Below, piece after piece: positions 18,002 to 26,469 of a DNA stretch of 64,000 bases. Both the position numbers and the translations under genes were made by a program. The notes under the pieces were generated by a model that worked only from the letters and a program-made list of their open reading frames with translations, was not told the origin of the DNA and did no database searches. Origin of the DNA: Chloroflexota bacterium (GTDB lineage Bacteria > Chloroflexota > Anaerolineae > Anaerolineales > Villigracilaceae); assembly GCA_016235425.1 (NCBI GenBank), contig JACRLC010000015.1, forward strand, positions 78,607-142,606, given 5' to 3'. Positions within the stretch are counted from its first letter, which is position 1. The number at the start of each line of letters is the position of its first letter.

Positions 18002-19119
18002 TTTGCCAGGCCCACCGCGCGCAGGACAGCCGTAAGGCAACCCTCACCTTGCGGAGGCGCGCCGACAGCGATACCGACCTCCTCCCAGCCTTTCTTGACC
18101 GCATTTTGTTCGAGGCTGTTTGCGCCGAACAATTCACCAGCGGCCTCGAAGGTAAGATTGGCGGCATCTTGAAAATTCGAGGTGCTATTGAGTTTATCGG
18201 CCAGTGTCTTGTACCAGATCTGACCGGCCTTCTCCCAGGCATTGCCGCCGATCTCGATGGATGCAACGTAGAACGCGTGGTTCGGAATTCCTGAGTTGAT
18301 GTGCACGCCGCCGTTGTCCTCTATCGTATTGACGTAATTGCTCATGTGCGCGGGCTGCGGGTCCTTGCCAAGCACGGGATCGTTGTAGGCTGTGCCGGGT
18401 GCTTTCATGGAGCGAATGCCCACGCCGTTGACGTTGGAAGTGAACAGCCCTTCGCCGATGATCCAATCGGCCTGGCCCGCGGTATCGCCGCGCAACCGCT
18501 GTTTGACAAGCGAGCCGAATACGTCCGACATGGATTCGTTCAATGCGCCCGGCTGGCTGAAGTAATTCAAGTTTGCTTCAAACTGGGTTACACCGTGCGT
18601 CAGTTCGTGGCCGATCACATCGAGGGAGGCTGTGAAGCGCCTGAAGAGTTGTTCCGCCGGGGGCAGGTCTTCGTCGCCGTCTCCGTAAACCATTTGCTTT
18701 CCATCCCAGAAAGCGTTGTCAAACCCCTTTTGATAATGAACGGTCGAATCCAGGCGCATGCCGTTATTATCAATGGAGTTCCTGCCATATACTTCAAAAA
18801 ACATGTCGTAAGTTGCGCCCGCACCGTCGAAGGCTTCGTTTACGGCAGTATCTGTCGAGATGGGATCGCCTTCCGTACGTACGAGGGTGCCGGGCAGTTG
18901 CGATCCGTTTTTGGCATCGTAGACATTACGCTGCTTGGTTGGGGCGCGCATCATTGCCGCGCGCTCGACCATTTCCTTTTGGAAGCGCAGGCTTCGGATT
19001 TCGTTCGAGTGGCTGAGCGTTGCCAGTGCCAGGGTGCGTTGATTGGCCGTCCCTTTCTCGCCGATCTCGCGCAACATGTGCGGGGGAATGATGCAAAGAA
19101 TATTTCGAAGTTTGTGCAT
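17998..19119 (-). CDS. Protealysin-like M4 metallopeptidase
   Basis: A 373-residue thermolysin-family zinc peptidase. The zinc motif HELTH and the downstream Glu in ALNESMSDVFG are present, as is the NGGVHINSGIPNHAFY substrate-side motif with its catalytic His. The N-terminus MHKLRNILCIIPPHMLREI is the short propeptide of the protealysin subgroup, and there is no signal peptide. It is therefore probably a cytoplasmic or non-classically released peptidase, unlike thermolysin. The start at 19119 has AAGGAG just upstream; the longer open frame is rejected. The emfourin gene follows with an overlap. Confidence 0.93.
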   Translation of the reverse strand: MHKLRNILCIIPPHMLREIGEKGTANQRTLALATLSHSNEIRSLRFQKEMVERAAMMRAPTKQRNVYDAKNGSQLPGTLVRTEGDPISTDTAVNEAFDGAGATYDMFFEVYGRNSIDNNGMRLDSTVHYQKGFDNAFWDGKQMVYGDGDEDLPPAEQLFRRFTASLDVIGHELTHGVTQFEANLNYFSQPGALNESMSDVFGSLVKQRLRGDTAGQADWIIGEGLFTSNVNGVGIRSMKAPGTAYNDPVLGKDPQPAHMSNYVNTIEDNGGVHINSGIPNHAFYVASIEIGGNAWEKAGQIWYKTLADKLNSTSNFQDAANLTFEAAGELFGANSLEQNAVKKGWEEVGIAVGAPPQGEGCLTAVLRAVGLAK

Positions 19120-19229
19120 GGTGTTCTCCTTGGTTACAAGTAAGCCGATGATATGAGTATACAACTCCAAATTATGAATTTCAACTACCTGCGCGGGCAA
19201 GTTCCCGAAACATGGGTTAAAATCAGCGC

Positions 19230-20171
19230 ATGACCGAACACAAAATCCTCATCACCGATGGCCTGGACGAAAGCGGACAGGCCATCTTGCGCGCCTCTGC
19301 GACAGTGGACGACCGTTCCGGCATCCCGGCAGAGGACTTGCTCAAAGCGATTCCCGATTATTCAGCCCTCATCGTTCGCGGCCGGACGAAGGTAACTGCT
19401 TCCGTTATCGAAGCAGGAACCAGGCTGAAAGTGATCGGACGCGCCGGGGTCGGCGTGGACAACATTGACCTTGAAGCCGCCAAAGCCCGCGGCGTGACCG
19501 TGGTCAATGCGCCCGTGTCCACTTCGCTGGCCGTTGCCGAATTGACCTTCGGACTGCTCCTCGCGCTTGCCCGCGAATTTTCCCGCGCCGACTCGGCCAT
19601 GAAGCAGGGTCAATGGCTCAAGAAGGAACTCGAAGGTATCGAGCTGAACGGCAAGACGCTCGGCATTGTGGGCGTTGGCCGTATTGGCATGGAAGTTGCC
19701 AAACGCGCCCAGGCCTTCGGCATGAACATTGTCGCGTATGATCCGCTTGTGCCCGCCGAAGAAATCCAGAAACGCGGCGCGGAGCCGGTCGCCTTGGACG
19801 AGTTATATGACTGCTCGGATTTCATCTCCCTGCATCTGCCGCTGACCGTCCAAACGCGCGACATGGTTGGCCCGCTGGCTTTTTCACAAATGAAAAATGG
19901 TGTGCGGATCGTGTGCGCGGCGCGCGGCGGGATCATTGACGAAGCCGCGTTGCTCGATGCGTTGAACAGCGGCAGAGTCGCTGGCGCGGCGCTGGATGTC
20001 TTTGCTTCCGAGCCTCCCGGTGCGACGGAACTGGTCAAGCATCCCAAAGTGATCGCCACGCCGCATATTGGCGCGCAGACCGCCGAAGCGCAAACCCGCG
20101 CTGCAAATGACATTGCCGCCGAAGTGCTGGCGGCCTTGCAGGGCCAGTCCCTGCGTTGGAAGGTTACATAA
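19230..20171 (+). CDS. D-3-phosphoglycerate dehydrogenase-like 2-hydroxyacid dehydrogenase
   Basis: A 313-residue NAD-dependent D-2-hydroxyacid dehydrogenase. The NAD motif [15 protein letters not shown], catalytic Arg in [10 protein letters not shown], Glu in FASEPP and His in TPHIGAQT are all in place. The N-terminus [19 protein letters not shown] is typical of SerA-type enzymes. The regulatory ACT domain is missing, so it is a short SerA-like protein. It could make 3-phosphohydroxypyruvate for serine synthesis or act on another hydroxyacid. It stands alone, divergent from the peptidase gene. Confidence 0.88.
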   Translation: MTEHKILITDGLDESGQAILRASATVDDRSGIPAEDLLKAIPDYSALIVRGRTKVTASVIEAGTRLKVIGRAGVGVDNIDLEAAKARGVTVVNAPVSTSLAVAELTFGLLLALAREFSRADSAMKQGQWLKKELEGIELNGKTLGIVGVGRIGMEVAKRAQAFGMNIVAYDPLVPAEEIQKRGAEPVALDELYDCSDFISLHLPLTVQTRDMVGPLAFSQMKNGVRIVCAARGGIIDEAALLDALNSGRVAGAALDVFASEPPGATELVKHPKVIATPHIGAQTAEAQTRAANDIAAEVLAALQGQSLRWKVT

Positions 20172-20178
20172 TTTTTTT

Positions 20179-20307
20179 ATGTCATTGCGAGGAGCGTTCG
20201 TTGCGACGAAGCAATCTCCAACTAGACGGGGAAATCTCCTTGGTGGGATTTTCCTGTTAAATGGGGAGATTGCTTCGGGCGGAAAAACACTGCCCTCGCA
20301 ATGACAT
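20179..20307. repeat. Hairpin-forming dispersed repeat (129 bp)
   Basis: The termini are a perfect 12-base inverted repeat (ATGTCATTGCGA at 20179-20190; complement at 20296-20307). Inside is a second perfect 13-base pair (CGAAGCAATCTCC at 20207-20219; complement at 20265-20277). The CATTGCGAGGAGCG...GCAATGACA design is a common family of intergenic palindromic repeats in environmental bacteria. It fills the gap between the SerA-like and M32 genes and could act as a terminator-like fold. Confidence 0.75.
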
Positions 20308-20325
20308 GTGCAATTGGAGAATTTT

Positions 20326-21831
20326 ATGTCTGAAAAACTCGATCAACTGAAAGAAATTCTTGGGGAGGTCACAGACCTCCGAAATGCGTCTGCCGTGCTT
20401 GGCTGGGACCAGCAGGTCAACATGCCTCCCGGCGGCGCGGAAGCGCGCGGCAACCAGCTTGCCACACTCGGCAAACTGGCGCAGATCAAGTTCACGTCGG
20501 ACGAAGTGGGAAAACTCCTCGATGAGTTAAAAGCCGAATACGCGGGAGCAGACCCGGGGTCCGATGATGACGCGGCGCTTGTTCGAGTCACCGCGCGGGA
20601 TTACGATAAGGCTGTCCGCGTTCCGCCCGAATTTGTCGCCGAATCCGCCATCGTCACGACCAAGGCGCACGAAGCATGGATGGAAGCGCGTCAGAAGTCC
20701 GACTTCTCGATCTTCCAGCCTCATCTCGAAAAGGTCGTTGATCTCGTCAAGAAATACATCACGTTTTTCCCGCCTGCGGATCATCCGTATGACACCCTGC
20801 TCGATGATTTCGAACCGGGCATGAAGACTGCCGACGTGAAAGTAATCTTCGACAACCTGCGGCCAAAGCAGGTGAAGCTGATCAAAGCCATCAGCCAGAG
20901 CAAACAGGTGAAGGATGATTTCCTGCGCAAGAAATATAACGAGAAGAAGCTATGGGATTTCGGTGTAAACGTTGTCACCAAGTTTGGCTACGATTGGAGC
21001 AAGGGCCGCCAGGATAAGGCCCCGCATCCGTTTTGCACGAGCTTCGGCTTGAACGATGTTCGCATCACCACGCGCTTCGAACCGGATCATCCAACCGCGA
21101 TGTTGTTCAGCACCATGCACGAAACCGGCCACGCACTGTACGATGGTGGGAGTCATCCATCCTATGAACGCACACCGTTGATGGGCGGCGCGTCGCTCGC
21201 GATTCACGAATCGCAATCGCGCATGTGGGAAAATCTCGTTGGCCGCTCCATGCCTTTTTGGGAACACTTTTATCCCGAATTCAAAAAGACATTCCCCGCG
21301 CAGTTGGACGGCGTGAGTTTGAAGTCGTTTTACAGAGCCATTAACAAGGTGGAACCTTCGCTTATCCGCGTGAATGCAGATGAGGCCACTTACAACCTGC
21401 ACATCATGCTGCGCCTCGAGTTGGAGATCGAAATGGTCGAAGGCAAGGTCGCGGTCAAAGACCTGCCCGAAATCTGGAATACCAGGATGAAAGTGTATCT
21501 TGGCATCACGCCTCCCAACGATGCCCTCGGCGTTTTGCAGGACATTCACTGGTCGGGCGGCGCGATCGGTTATTTCTCCACCTACGCGCTCGGCAACCTT
21601 GTCTCGGCGCAATTGTGGGAGAAGATCAACAAGGACATTCCCGACCTTGACGAGCAAATCCGCAAAGGCAGGTTCGATGCCTTGCTCACATGGCTGCGCG
21701 AAAAGGTTCATGTCCATGGGCGCAAATTCGATCCGCAGGATTTGGTCCGGAAAGTGACCGGCTCGAAGATCGACGCCGCACCGTATGTCCGCTACTTGAC
21801 AAAGAAGTACAGTGAAGTTTACGGGCTTTGA
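20326..21831 (+). CDS. M32 family metallocarboxypeptidase (Taq carboxypeptidase type)
   Basis: A 501-residue enzyme of the usual M32 size. The zinc site is HETGH, preceded by FEPDHPTAMLFSTM, with further family motifs GASLAIHESQSRMWENLVGR and GYFSTYALGNLVSAQLW. It removes C-terminal residues from peptides in the cytoplasm. The ATG at 20326 follows GGAGA at 5-base spacing; the GTG 18 bases earlier is less likely. The gene ends at a long inverted repeat that may terminate transcription. Confidence 0.95.
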   Translation: MSEKLDQLKEILGEVTDLRNASAVLGWDQQVNMPPGGAEARGNQLATLGKLAQIKFTSDEVGKLLDELKAEYAGADPGSDDDAALVRVTARDYDKAVRVPPEFVAESAIVTTKAHEAWMEARQKSDFSIFQPHLEKVVDLVKKYITFFPPADHPYDTLLDDFEPGMKTADVKVIFDNLRPKQVKLIKAISQSKQVKDDFLRKKYNEKKLWDFGVNVVTKFGYDWSKGRQDKAPHPFCTSFGLNDVRITTRFEPDHPTAMLFSTMHETGHALYDGGSHPSYERTPLMGGASLAIHESQSRMWENLVGRSMPFWEHFYPEFKKTFPAQLDGVSLKSFYRAINKVEPSLIRVNADEATYNLHIMLRLELEIEMVEGKVAVKDLPEIWNTRMKVYLGITPPNDALGVLQDIHWSGGAIGYFSTYALGNLVSAQLWEKINKDIPDLDEQIRKGRFDALLTWLREKVHVHGRKFDPQDLVRKVTGSKIDAAPYVRYLTKKYSEVYGL

Positions 21832-21839
21832 TTCAGATC

Positions 21840-21890
21840 GTCCCGCAGGCTTGGATGGAGAATGGCTGGTTTATCCAACGCCTGCGGGAC
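21840..21890. terminator. Long inverted repeat after the M32 gene
   Basis: An 11-base-pair perfect stem (21840-21850 with 21880-21890) continues as a further 6-base-pair stem (21851-21856 with 21873-21878) after a one-base bulge. No U run follows, so factor-independent termination is not certain. Confidence 0.55.
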
Positions 21891-21907
21891 ATTGATTCCC
21901 AAAATTC

Positions 21908-22816
21908 ATGCTCAGAAGATTAATTGCACTCGCCTCCCTTTCTGGACTTTTAGCTGGCTGCGCCTCGACAGCCACATCTGCCCCCACGCCCTATCCTCCC
22001 GATTACCTCCCGACAGTCGTCGCATTGACCGGGCAGGCCGCGTTTGCCACATCCTTTGCGCTGACGCCCACAATCCCGCCAACGGAGACCCTGCTGCCCA
22101 CGGAAACACCAATCCCGTCAACGCCTGCGCCGACTCTCTCGCCAACGCCCGAAGGCGGGTTCACCGAATACGCGCAGATTCACTTTCTCAGCCCCGGCCC
22201 GATGTCGAAGGTTGTGTCGCCGATCAATTTGCAGATGCTGGTTTTCCCTGGTGACAGCGGGATCGTGAGAATCAACCTGCTTGGCGAGGATGGCCGTCCG
22301 CTCTCGGCAAAACAACAACGCATATCCAACGAAACTGGCAGTGTGTTTACGACGGAGAAGATCCCGTTTGAAATCCGCGCGGTTTCGGAGGTGGGGTATA
22401 TTCAGGTCAGTACCAAAGATGATAAGGGACGCATGGAAGCCTTGAACACCATGCCCATACTCCTGTTTTCAACCGGCTCGGATGAAATCACGCGACCGGG
22501 AAACATGATCTATGAGCGCGTAATGTTTGATGGACTGAAAAATGAGGATGCTGTTTTCGGCGGCGTACTCTCGCTTAAGGGAAGGATTTGGCCGTTCAAT
22601 ACCCAGCCCGTCTTCTTTGACCTGACCCTTCCCGATGGAAAAGTTGTCGGGAACCGCATGTTGGTGTTTAATGGTGTGGAGACCCAGCCCTTTGCAACCA
22701 CGCTCCCATATAAAGTCTCGGAGCCGAGCATGGCCCGGCTCACAGTCCGCCAGGATGATCCGGTACTGAAAATGGCGATGTATGTGTATACGTTGGAAGT
22801 ATTGTTGAATCCATAG
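21908..22816 (+). CDS. Secreted lipoprotein of unknown function
   Basis: A 302-residue protein. The N-terminus has a basic start, a hydrophobic core and the lipobox LLAGC, so Cys18 should be lipidated and the protein tethered outside the membrane. Residues 60 to about 85 are a Pro/Thr-rich spacer (TPTIPPTETLLPTETPIP). The remaining 215 residues look like all-beta domains, probably Ig-like (FLSPGPMSKVVSPINLQMLV and a second half starting near GGVLSLKGRIWPFNTQPV). I do not recognise a named family. It stands alone between the M32 gene and tRNA-Pro. Confidence 0.8.
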   Translation: MLRRLIALASLSGLLAGCASTATSAPTPYPPDYLPTVVALTGQAAFATSFALTPTIPPTETLLPTETPIPSTPAPTLSPTPEGGFTEYAQIHFLSPGPMSKVVSPINLQMLVFPGDSGIVRINLLGEDGRPLSAKQQRISNETGSVFTTEKIPFEIRAVSEVGYIQVSTKDDKGRMEALNTMPILLFSTGSDEITRPGNMIYERVMFDGLKNEDAVFGGVLSLKGRIWPFNTQPVFFDLTLPDGKVVGNRMLVFNGVETQPFATTLPYKVSEPSMARLTVRQDDPVLKMAMYVYTLEVLLNP

Positions 22817-22820
22817 TGAC

Positions 22821-22958
22821 TGGTGATTACCCACAAGTCCGCATACGTCATTCAAAGCCTCAAAGCCAGAGCATTTTGCCGCGAATTTCACTAATTCACA
22901 CGGATTTTTAAAACCAATTCGCGAAAATTCGTGGAATTCGCGGCTGAGGTTTTGCTTT
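22821..22958. repeat. MITE-like element, copy 2, truncated on the right
   Basis: Matches 13717-13854 over 138 bases with seven substitutions and no gaps (about 95% identity). The left terminal repeat GTGATTACCCACA is intact. The matching right terminus is missing; the similarity stops a few bases before the tRNA-Pro promoter. This copy can therefore not be mobile as it stands. Confidence 0.82.
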
Positions 22959-22978
22959 CCAAAGCCCAATGGTATAAT
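22951..22978 (+). promoter_or_regulatory. Promoter of tRNA-Pro
   Basis: A consensus TATAAT (22973-22978) lies 22 bases before the tRNA. A weak -35 (TTTGCT, 22951-22956, 16-base spacer) would be supplied by the last bases of the MITE-like repeat. Confidence 0.65.
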
Positions 22979-22999
22979 GCAGTCCGTTCTTCCCGTAAT

Positions 23000-23076
23000 C
23001 GGGGTGTGGCTCAGACCGGTAGAGCGCACGGTTCGGGTCCGTGAGGTCCCGAGTTCAAATCTCGGCACCCCGACCA
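23000..23076 (+). tRNA. tRNA-Pro (anticodon CGG)
   Basis: A 77-base cloverleaf with all arms paired. Acceptor stem CGGGGTG/CACCCCG, D stem GCTC/GAGC, anticodon stem CACGG/CCGTG with loop TTCGGGT (anticodon CGG), T stem CCGAG/CTCGG with TTCAAAT loop. Discriminator A and an encoded CCA end follow. It reads CCG codons. Confidence 0.96.
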
Positions 23077-23085
23077 ATGCAAGGA

Positions 23086-23118
23086 ATCACCGCCAACCCG
23101 AGGCGGTGATTTTGTTTT
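23086..23118 (+). terminator. Intrinsic terminator of tRNA-Pro
   Basis: A perfect 9-base-pair stem (23086-23094 with 23102-23110) and 7-base loop, followed by TTTGTTTT. It starts 10 bases after the tRNA. Confidence 0.88.
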
Positions 23119-23189
23119 AAGCCTATAATGTAGATTGCATTTCCAAACGATTCCTCGGAATTGCTCAATGAAAGGATAAGAACCATTTT

Positions 23190-23648
23190 ATGAAGAACAG
23201 AAAAATAATCATAAGCCGCGATAAAAAGATTGCCCTGGTGGCGCATGACAATAAGAAGCGCGACCTGTTGGAATGGGCCAAATTCAATCGCGATCTCCTG
23301 GCCCACCATAAACTGTTTGCCACGGGTACCACCGGAGAAAAGCTGGAACACGAGCTCGACCTTGAGATCAACAAGCTTCAAAGCGGACCTTTAGGCGGCG
23401 ATCAGCAAATCGGTGCGAAGATCGTGAGCAACGAAATCGACTTCCTGATCTTCTTTTGGGACCCGCTTGAGCCGTTGCCTCACGACCCCGATGTCAAGGC
23501 ATTGTTACGCATGGCGGTGGTTTGGAATATACCCATTGCCTGCAATCGAGCCTCAGCCGATTTTATGATCTCCTCGGCACTGATGGACCGGGAATACAAT
23601 CGTCTTGTGCCCGATTACGATGAATACCTGACGCGTAAGGTCGGGTGA
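23190..23648 (+). CDS. mgsA: Methylglyoxal synthase
   Basis: A 152-residue enzyme converting dihydroxyacetone phosphate to methylglyoxal and phosphate, a bypass of lower glycolysis. The family motifs IALVAHDNKKRDLLEW, LFATGTTGEKLE, the catalytic-Asp loop SGPLGGDQQIGA and NRASADFMISS are all present. Length is as expected. AAAGGA lies upstream of the ATG. It is followed by a promoter and then the exopolysaccharide regulators, so it is probably a single-gene unit. Confidence 0.95.
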   Translation: MKNRKIIISRDKKIALVAHDNKKRDLLEWAKFNRDLLAHHKLFATGTTGEKLEHELDLEINKLQSGPLGGDQQIGAKIVSNEIDFLIFFWDPLEPLPHDPDVKALLRMAVVWNIPIACNRASADFMISSALMDREYNRLVPDYDEYLTRKVG

Positions 23649-23679
23649 TGTGTTTTTTGATAATTTTGACCCACTTTAC

Positions 23680-23708
23680 TTGATTTCTAGGTGGATATGA
23701 TGTAGAAT
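23680..23708 (+). promoter_or_regulatory. Promoter upstream of the NusG-like gene
   Basis: TTGATT (23680-23685), a 17-base spacer and TAGAAT (23703-23708). The start would be near 23715, giving a leader of about 150 bases before the NusG-like gene. Nothing else of note is seen in that leader. Confidence 0.6.
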
Positions 23709-23868
23709 ATTAATAACTGCTTAACAAAGCAACGGTTCGAATTAGGAGCAGTTCCTTACTGGTATTTCATCTTCAACAAAGAGGCGGGCGATCATCACAA
23801 TTGTATGTCGGCAAAGGGGATTATCAGTAAGGGACATTTACCATAACCTGTCCAAGGATGGATGCAGT

Positions 23869-24375
23869 ATGGCATTGCAATGGTATGTTCTGAAAAGCAA
23901 ACCTAATAAAGAAGATGTGCTTTATAGGCAAGTCACTATGCGGGGATTTGAGGCCTTTTTTCCTTGTTTGGACGTTAATCCGGTCAACCCACGGGCGCGA
24001 AAGACGAAGCCATATTTCCCTGGTTATATGTTTGTTCGTGTTGCCCTTGGCGAAGTCGGTTTGTCCGCGTTCCAGTGGATGCCTTATGCCGCGGGACTGG
24101 TAAGTTTCGATAAGGAACCTGCCATCATCCCAAACGACATGATGCGGGCTCTCTGCAAGAGCATCGAAGCGCTTCAGAAAAAGAAGGTTGTTGATAGCCA
24201 GCGCTTCCAGCCTGGAAATATGTTAACCGTCAATGAAGGACCTTTTGCCGGGTATGGGGCCATCTTTGATACCAACCTTCCGGGCAATGACCGCATCCGC
24301 ATACTGCTTATGCTCGCAAGAGGGAGGCAGATGTCCGTTGAGCTGCCTGGTTCCTACGTTCAAATGAAAGAGTGA
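23869..24375 (+). CDS. NusG-family specialised antiterminator (LoaP/UpxY/RfaH-like)
   Basis: A 168-residue NusG paralogue. The NGN domain begins LQWYVLKSKPNKEDVLYRQV and has the KTKPYFPGYMFVRV motif. A KOW domain follows (FQPGNMLTVNEGPFAGYGAIF). Housekeeping NusG is normally in the secE-rplK cluster, which is absent here. Specialised paralogues at the head of polysaccharide or antibiotic loci keep RNA polymerase from terminating in long operons. This gene directly precedes about 33 kb of same-strand exopolysaccharide genes, so that role is likely. The target sequence is unknown. Confidence 0.88.
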   Translation: MALQWYVLKSKPNKEDVLYRQVTMRGFEAFFPCLDVNPVNPRARKTKPYFPGYMFVRVALGEVGLSAFQWMPYAAGLVSFDKEPAIIPNDMMRALCKSIEALQKKKVVDSQRFQPGNMLTVNEGPFAGYGAIFDTNLPGNDRIRILLMLARGRQMSVELPGSYVQMKE

Positions 24376-24480
24376 TCGTTTATTGTATTGCGCTTGGGAC
24401 ACGTTTGAAGGATTGCCATCGTCAGCATTTATTATTGGCAGATTTGATCGTGAAGTGATTTTAGCGTTCGGAGAGTTATC

Positions 24481-25191
24481 ATGAATATTATGGTCATTGA
24501 TAATCACATTCTGTTTCGGGAGGGGGTTGTCAGTTTGTTGAATAAACAGCGTGACATGGATATTGTGGGGGAGTGTGATGTCAGCTACCTTGCGGTGCAA
24601 AAAGCCATGGAATGGAATCCTGATATCATATTAATGGATACCGGGTTGCTCTATGCAGACGGTCTCGGCTTGATGAAACAAATCCTGTCCCAGCGGCCGA
24701 AAATTTCGTTCATTATCCTTACCGCGCAGGATTCAGATGAGCGGTTCTATGAAATGATCAAGAACGGGGCCAAGGGATATCTTCCCAAGAATATCAACAA
24801 GCCGATATTGCTGGCTTCCCTGCGCGCGCTTGACCGAGGCGAGGCTGTGATTCCGCGAACGCTGGTGGCTAAAGTTCTTGGTGAATTTACCCGATTGGGA
24901 AAACTGGTTTCGAAAAACAACAGTGAAAAAGACCTGAGTCTATTGACTTATCGAGAGTTGGAAGTTTTAAAGATCCTGAGAACACGCGCCACCAACCGCG
25001 AAATAGCAGAACAATTGGTCATTTCTGTAAACACGGTCAGGGTCCATGTTAGGAACATTCTCGAGAAATTAAACATGCGGAATCGCCGGGAGGCTTCCGA
25101 TTTTGCCAAACGGGTGGATTTGCTCGAAGCCGGGTCGGCGCCATCGAAGGGTGAATATCAGTTTGACGGCTGGAAACACAGTTCAATATAG
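24481..25191 (+). CDS. LuxR/NarL-type response regulator
   Basis: A 236-residue two-domain regulator. The receiver has the acidic start VIDNH, phosphoacceptor Asp53 in DIILMDTG, the Thr in ILTAQD and Lys in GYLPKN. The C-terminal LuxR helix-turn-helix contains LTYRELEVLKILRTRATNREIAEQL and NTVRVHVRNILEKL. A short tail follows. No histidine kinase is next to it. It lies between the NusG-like gene and the glycan genes and probably regulates this locus. Confidence 0.93.
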   Translation: MNIMVIDNHILFREGVVSLLNKQRDMDIVGECDVSYLAVQKAMEWNPDIILMDTGLLYADGLGLMKQILSQRPKISFIILTAQDSDERFYEMIKNGAKGYLPKNINKPILLASLRALDRGEAVIPRTLVAKVLGEFTRLGKLVSKNNSEKDLSLLTYRELEVLKILRTRATNREIAEQLVISVNTVRVHVRNILEKLNMRNRREASDFAKRVDLLEAGSAPSKGEYQFDGWKHSSI

Positions 25192-25337
25192 GATGGAAAT
25201 GGATTAATCCGTTTCCATGAATTACTAGTCCTTTAATAGTTAGCAAGGGATTAGTTATGACTATTGGTTTTAGGCGGGAAACATATATGATTGGTAGATA
25301 ACAAGATAAAAATCATCCGAATAACAGGAATATCCAT

Positions 25338-25664
25338 ATGCGAGTCATTGTTTTTTGCAAAGAATATTTGCTGGCGTCTGCCATTGAGAGTCTGCTGACC
25401 GGCGAGGGTGATTTGATCTCGTTGAATTTTACAAAAAACAAAAGTGACTTGAACAATAACATATTGAATTTCAACCCCAACGTTATCATCACTGATGATG
25501 AAAGCATCCCTGATGTCAAGTTTGAATTTGCTGAACTGCTTCGAGCACAAATTGGATTGAAGATATTGGTCGTGAACAAGGAACAAAATCTGATCAATTT
25601 GTTCGTGTGCCAAAAAATCCCGATTACAAGATCGGGCGATCTCCTTCAGGCAATTTATTCATGA
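25338..25664 (+). CDS. Small atypical receiver-like protein
   Basis: A 108-residue protein whose alternating hydrophobic pattern resembles a response-regulator receiver without output domain. It has MRVIVFCKEYLLASAIESLL at the start, then NPNVIITDDES (an Asp at residue 53 or 54 in the phosphoacceptor position) and KILVVNK. The N-terminal acidic pair that binds Mg is replaced by FCKE, so phosphorylation may be lost or altered. It follows the LuxR-type regulator by 146 bases in the same direction. It may be a decoy or partner of that regulator; this is inference from shape and position. Confidence 0.55.
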   Translation: MRVIVFCKEYLLASAIESLLTGEGDLISLNFTKNKSDLNNNILNFNPNVIITDDESIPDVKFEFAELLRAQIGLKILVVNKEQNLINLFVCQKIPITRSGDLLQAIYS

Positions 25665-25672
25665 TAAAAAAT

Positions 25673-25840
25673 ACCCGTCCCTGTTCGGTGGTTGTCTATT
25701 AAGGGACGGTAATCAGCGGGCGCATCTGGCGCGGGGGAGGCACAAGTTGTTTCTGGGGCAAAATCAGACAATTAATGTCGGAAGGGCGGAGCGTGCAAAC
25801 AGGCAGGCATGAGTTTTTACTGGTTCTTTGTGCCCGCCTG
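25673..25840 (+). promoter_or_regulatory. Two hairpins in the leader of the polysaccharide operon
   Basis: Hairpin 1 pairs CCGTCCCT (25675-25682) with AGGGACGG (25702-25709). Hairpin 2 pairs 25800-25809 with 25831-25840 (10 base pairs, one mismatch, 21-base loop). Neither is followed by a U run. They lie just before the first sugar-biosynthesis gene and could be RNA targets for the NusG-like protein, or terminators of the regulator genes. Confidence 0.4.
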
Positions 25841-25872
25841 ACTATTTCATAATCTTAGAGGTCTGAATACAA

Positions 25873-26457
25873 ATGAATACTTCCACAATCACGATACACC
25901 CGACGGCCAGCGTTTCCGATGATGCAAGTATCGGCGCGGGAACGCGCATTTGGAACCAATCACAAGTAAGGGAAAACGTGCGTATCGGGGAAGACTGCAA
26001 CATCGGCAAGGATGTTTACATTGATTTCAGCGTTGTGATCGGCGACAATGTCAAGATCCAAAATGGCGCATTGATATACCACGGGACCACCATCGAGTCC
26101 GGGGTCTTTGTTGGTCCGGGTGCGATTTTCACGAACGACAAAAGGCCGCGTGCAATCAACCCGGATGGAACGCTTAAAGGGAATTCCGATTGGGTGGTGG
26201 GGGAGACACGCGTCTGTTATGGCGCTTCAATTGGGGCAGGTGCAGTTATCCTTCCAGATGTAACCATTGGCAGGTTTGCCCTGATTGGCGCCGGCGCGGT
26301 CGTGACTTCCAATGTCCCGGCACATGCACTGGTAATGGGAAACCCGGCCCGCCAGGATGGTTATGTGTGTTCTTGTGCTACAAAACTTGTTGGGGACGGT
26401 GGACAGCAATTTCATTGTCCAGCCTGTGGGGAGCGGTTTGAATTCGTGCAAGCGTAG
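25873..26457 (+). CDS. Left-handed beta-helix N-acetyltransferase (WbpD/WlbB-like)
   Basis: A 194-residue hexapeptide-repeat acyltransferase. The repeats run from about residue 6 ([20 protein letters not shown]) to 155, with the [19 protein letters not shown] loop that carries the catalytic His region in this group. The C-terminus has CSCATKL and [10 protein letters not shown], which look like a small zinc ribbon. Family members acetylate the 3-amino group of UDP-GlcNAc3NA (WbpD/WlbB). The next two genes encode the matching aminotransferase and oxidoreductase, which supports this. Confidence 0.85.
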   Translation: MNTSTITIHPTASVSDDASIGAGTRIWNQSQVRENVRIGEDCNIGKDVYIDFSVVIGDNVKIQNGALIYHGTTIESGVFVGPGAIFTNDKRPRAINPDGTLKGNSDWVVGETRVCYGASIGAGAVILPDVTIGRFALIGAGAVVTSNVPAHALVMGNPARQDGYVCSCATKLVGDGGQQFHCPACGERFEFVQA

Positions 26458-26469
26458 GAGGCAATAAAA

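Noticed and set aside
18301..19143. 280-residue open frame on the plus strand opposite the M4 peptidase
   Set aside because: The minus strand encodes the conserved zinc site with ribosome binding site; the antisense frame has no domain.
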